64,000 bases of DNA from contig CM106586.1 of NCBI GenBank assembly GCA_048013815.1, positions 434,001-498,000 on the forward strand. The letters are read 5' to 3'. The number at the start of each line of letters is the position of its first letter. Position 1 is the stretch's first letter. Positions 61,475 through 64,000 of this stretch are shown here, piece after piece. Source of the stretch: Setoptus koraiensis. Its lineage: Eukaryota; Arthropoda. The notes beneath the pieces were generated by a model. It was not told where the DNA came from, searched no databases, and saw only the letters and a list, made by a program, of their open reading frames with translations. The translations under genes were made by a program, and so were the position numbers.

Positions 61475-64000
61475 TCATTGTTTTTGGCAGGTGGTGACAT
61501 CCTGTCGTATATAACGAAGGCGATCTGCTGTCGCTTTTGTACAGTTGTGTTTGATCTCCTGTATTGTAAACTGGCATATTGGGTATTTTTGGGCTCATCC
61601 GCACATCGTGGTCTGAAAGACCTGGCCCTGAAGTTAGTGTTGCCAACTTCACATTGCGAAGTGAACGTTCGATCATCCGGGTACCACATTCGGAGCGAGA
61701 AATGTCACTCGGAGCAAGCGTTTGTCGTCGTATCTGTCGTTGAAGTCATTGTTTTGGAAAGTCAGTATCCTGAGTTTCGCTGAATTGTTCCTCTGTCGTT
61801 GATCTGTTTTCGTTGAACGTTGTCGTCGCTGAAAGTATTCTGTCGTTGAAATGATACCAAACCGTCTATCTTGGTGCACTCAACTTGGCTCGCTCTGGTG
61901 CACTTGCAATCTTGGCCCACTCGTCAGTGGTCACGAGTGAGTGTTTTTTTGCTAACAAGGTGACAATCAGAATGATCCAACTATATCCAAGATGCGAGGG
62001 CCAGTGATGAAACAAAGAATTACGAACACTTTTTGTTTGAGAAACATTCCAAATTACATCTATACATCTTTGTTGTGCACCGTTTACAGACGGCCGGAGT
62101 GAGAGAGTGGACCCATGTGGAATCAAATCAGAAAAATCGATAGTAAGCAACAAAAAACTCAGTACTCTCTATTGTCGATATTGTCCAAATGACCATTGTA
62201 GACTAGTTAGAGGACCTGAAAATGTCCATCTTCTCTCATAGAGGGTAATGAAGGTATCTGTAGCATTAAATTATGCATTTATGCAATTGTTAAATACCCG
62301 TTGCACGAAACGTCTTCCCCTTGAAATGTACGCCGAGGAAATGTATAGTCTGCTACACTTGATCTATAGGTAAATACATATTTTTTTTTGAATAGTTCAT
62401 ATGCAGACGTCCCGTATCTCACACAACCAATCCGGTGCATATTCCACTATCAAATGGTGGTCCTTAATGAAAATAAAGTAAACTGCATCCGCGCTTTATG
62501 CATGTTTGCCAGCATTCGCCTGTTCAGTCATCTATTTATCTCGGTGACTCCAAGTAACGTAGTGAGAGCCAAATGTGGGCCAAATGTCGCTAGGTGCTCA
62601 CTTGCGCGCACAAAAATTGCGACTAGCGCAGGCGCAAACAGCGTTGCCGAAGAAACGATTTGGCACTGTCCAAAAAGAGGATCCAAAAACAGTTGGAATC
62701 GGAGAGGATTTGTCATTACCAGTTTGAGATAGACGGTGATGCACACGTACACGCAGACAATATGTTGACAAGTTTGTTTTTCAAATGCAACAGCAACAAC
62801 AAGCAAAACCAATCAGGGCCGCACGCCAACAAAGTTTGATCCGCTTCTAACAGTTTGCAGTTTATCAGTTAACTGGCCTCTTTTAATTGTCAGCAGCAGC
62901 AACAACAGCACCGACAACAACAACAACTACTTGAACAACAAGAATGATAGATATAAGTGAATTAAACATGAACACGTCAGTGAGAATATCAATATGCTTA
63001 TCGGTGTTATTCTAAAAGAACAAAAGTTGGCTGTTAGACGAGTGAACCATTATCAAAAATTTGAATATTTGGACCAACAAAAACTGCAATCCGGTCACAA
63101 CTGTTGTTGTGTAACTAGAGGCATATTGTCAAACACTTGAAAAATAGACGAGGAGCCCCAGCAAGCTCAGCGAGCAAATTTGGCAAGTTCGTTTTATGTA
63201 CTATGAAATAGAAAAAAGTTGCCCAATGTGTGCGTCCCCTCGACTAGGTTAACTTGCCAATGCACACCGGCAATTGATTAAAGTGGTGGTAGCTTGGCTA
63301 GCTAGTTTTAAGCAGTAAATTGGCAACTGCAGTCAATAGCAACAACAACAACAACGGCAACAACGGCAAACAACGATCAATCGGGCAACACAGCGAATGA
63401 ATTATGCTTCAAGGCTTGCATACTAAACTAACTCCCGGGAGCGATCAACTAACGCACATGGATATCTCTTTTTTGAGGTGAGTAAAGCCTGATACCGAGG
63501 TACCTATGCATATATTGTCTCTTCATATATTGCTGTTTGAACGTTTTATCCTCACATACTACTGACATAACCACTGATAATATCGGCAACTATCAGTAGT
63601 GGTAGTAGTAGTAGTATGCAGCAGCACGTAGCAACCGGCGGCAGCAAGTAGCCAAGCATCAGTGGCAAAAGCAGCTAAGTGAATTGGTTGCCAGACTAGC
63701 ATTGGATCATCTAGTCTAGCCAGGGGCTCTCTCACAGCCGCCCAGACAATTCCCAGAAAGTAGAGGCGTGGGTGTGTTTATTCTTTATATTAGGTACACA
63801 TTATTATGATGCAATTGCTAAGCCTTTTTAACACTAAACACCAGACTGTGTTTAGTATGTGTATGTGTATGTGTGTGTATGTGTGTACACAATCAATTTT
63901 ATCATAGTCATTTAGTGAGGCCGGTTAGCTGGTTTTTTTACCAGGCGCTAATGAGCGGTTATGATTGATTACATTACACACATACATTCTGTGTGAGTGG
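61475..64000. other. Host intergenic or intronic DNA
   Basis: No mobile element was recognised. It has CAA/CAG-type runs (62890-62940; 63330-63375), a GTA run (63597-63617) and a GT-rich microsatellite (63849-63892). Weak plus frames at 61460-61783 and 62388-62732 lack any motif. A short ATG-to-donor candidate lies at 63458-63477 (next entry). Confidence 0.6.
63458..63477 (+). CDS. Candidate tiny first coding exon
   Basis: CGCACATGG gives a fair start context; six codons (MDISFL) plus two bases are followed by GAG|GTGAGTAAAG, a near-consensus splice donor at 63478. Speculative: chance ATG-donor pairs are common. Confidence 0.15.

Overview
This is eukaryotic, almost certainly animal, DNA: a heap of mobile elements nested in one another, with only scraps of host gene. 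An R1-clade LINE, env-bearing Ty3/gypsy and Ty1/copia elements, a Merlin-type DNA transposon with its short derivatives, and CAA/CAG-rich, intron-like DNA at the right end point to an invertebrate, most likely an arthropod. That placement is inference. Three runs of exactly 500 N (2391-2890, 24514-25013, 50143-50642) are assembly gaps of unknown true size.

Layout. 1-7228: a copia fossil with a membrane/env-like extension, split by two DNA elements and closed by an LTR. 7229-7274: antisense of the 3' half of a class II tRNA, best fit tRNA-Leu. 7275-15430: an unusual LINE-centred block: an 81-bp hairpin repeat array, an 882-codon orphan gene on the minus strand, a second 81-bp array, an R1-type reverse transcriptase frame, a hairpin-rich 3' UTR and a poly(A) tail. 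One plus-strand frame stays open through both arrays, the whole antisense gene and the RT (2466 codons). 15431-16116: an unidentified repeated gene. 16117-27347: element family E and its satellite, interrupted by a nearly whole errantivirus-like gypsy element (16446-24511). 27348-35854: a second env-bearing copia (minus strand) split by M and E elements. 36650-43768: an env-like frame, the probable autonomous Merlin element (37877-43206) with two E insertions, then a copia-type LTR and gag start. 43769-47781: more M and E elements, one E nested inside the end of another. 47782-49640: a host RING-finger gene interrupted by an M element. 50643-52184: a chromodomain-like gene piece with an M element. 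52270-57655: E satellite and a third copia (minus). 57656-60426: M element, gene scraps and tandem arrays. 60438-61474: C-terminal exon of a host coiled-coil gene split by an M element. 61475-64000: host intergenic or intronic DNA.

Two DNA-transposon families organise the window. Family M (about 0.78-1.0 kb, tips related to GGTTGTTGTAGCG, 8-bp target duplications) is explained as a set of non-autonomous Merlin derivatives: the long member holds an ISXO2-like/Merlin transposase, and a short member retains sequence resembling the region just 3' of it. Family E (0.9-4 kb plus nested insertions) has one end CAAGT plus a palindrome, the other end a palindrome plus GCGCTAAAAA, a shared inverted AGCGCTTAATT just inside both ends, no target duplication where checked, large internal tandem arrays and captured gene pieces. 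It resembles Helentron-associated HINE/DINE elements in plan, but its tips match no family I can name.

The best candidates for something undescribed are the dual-strand 882-codon gene inside the LINE frame (it uses no TTA, CTA or TCA codon), the E family, the strongly conserved multi-hairpin core of the M family, and the copia lineage carrying env-like proteins.
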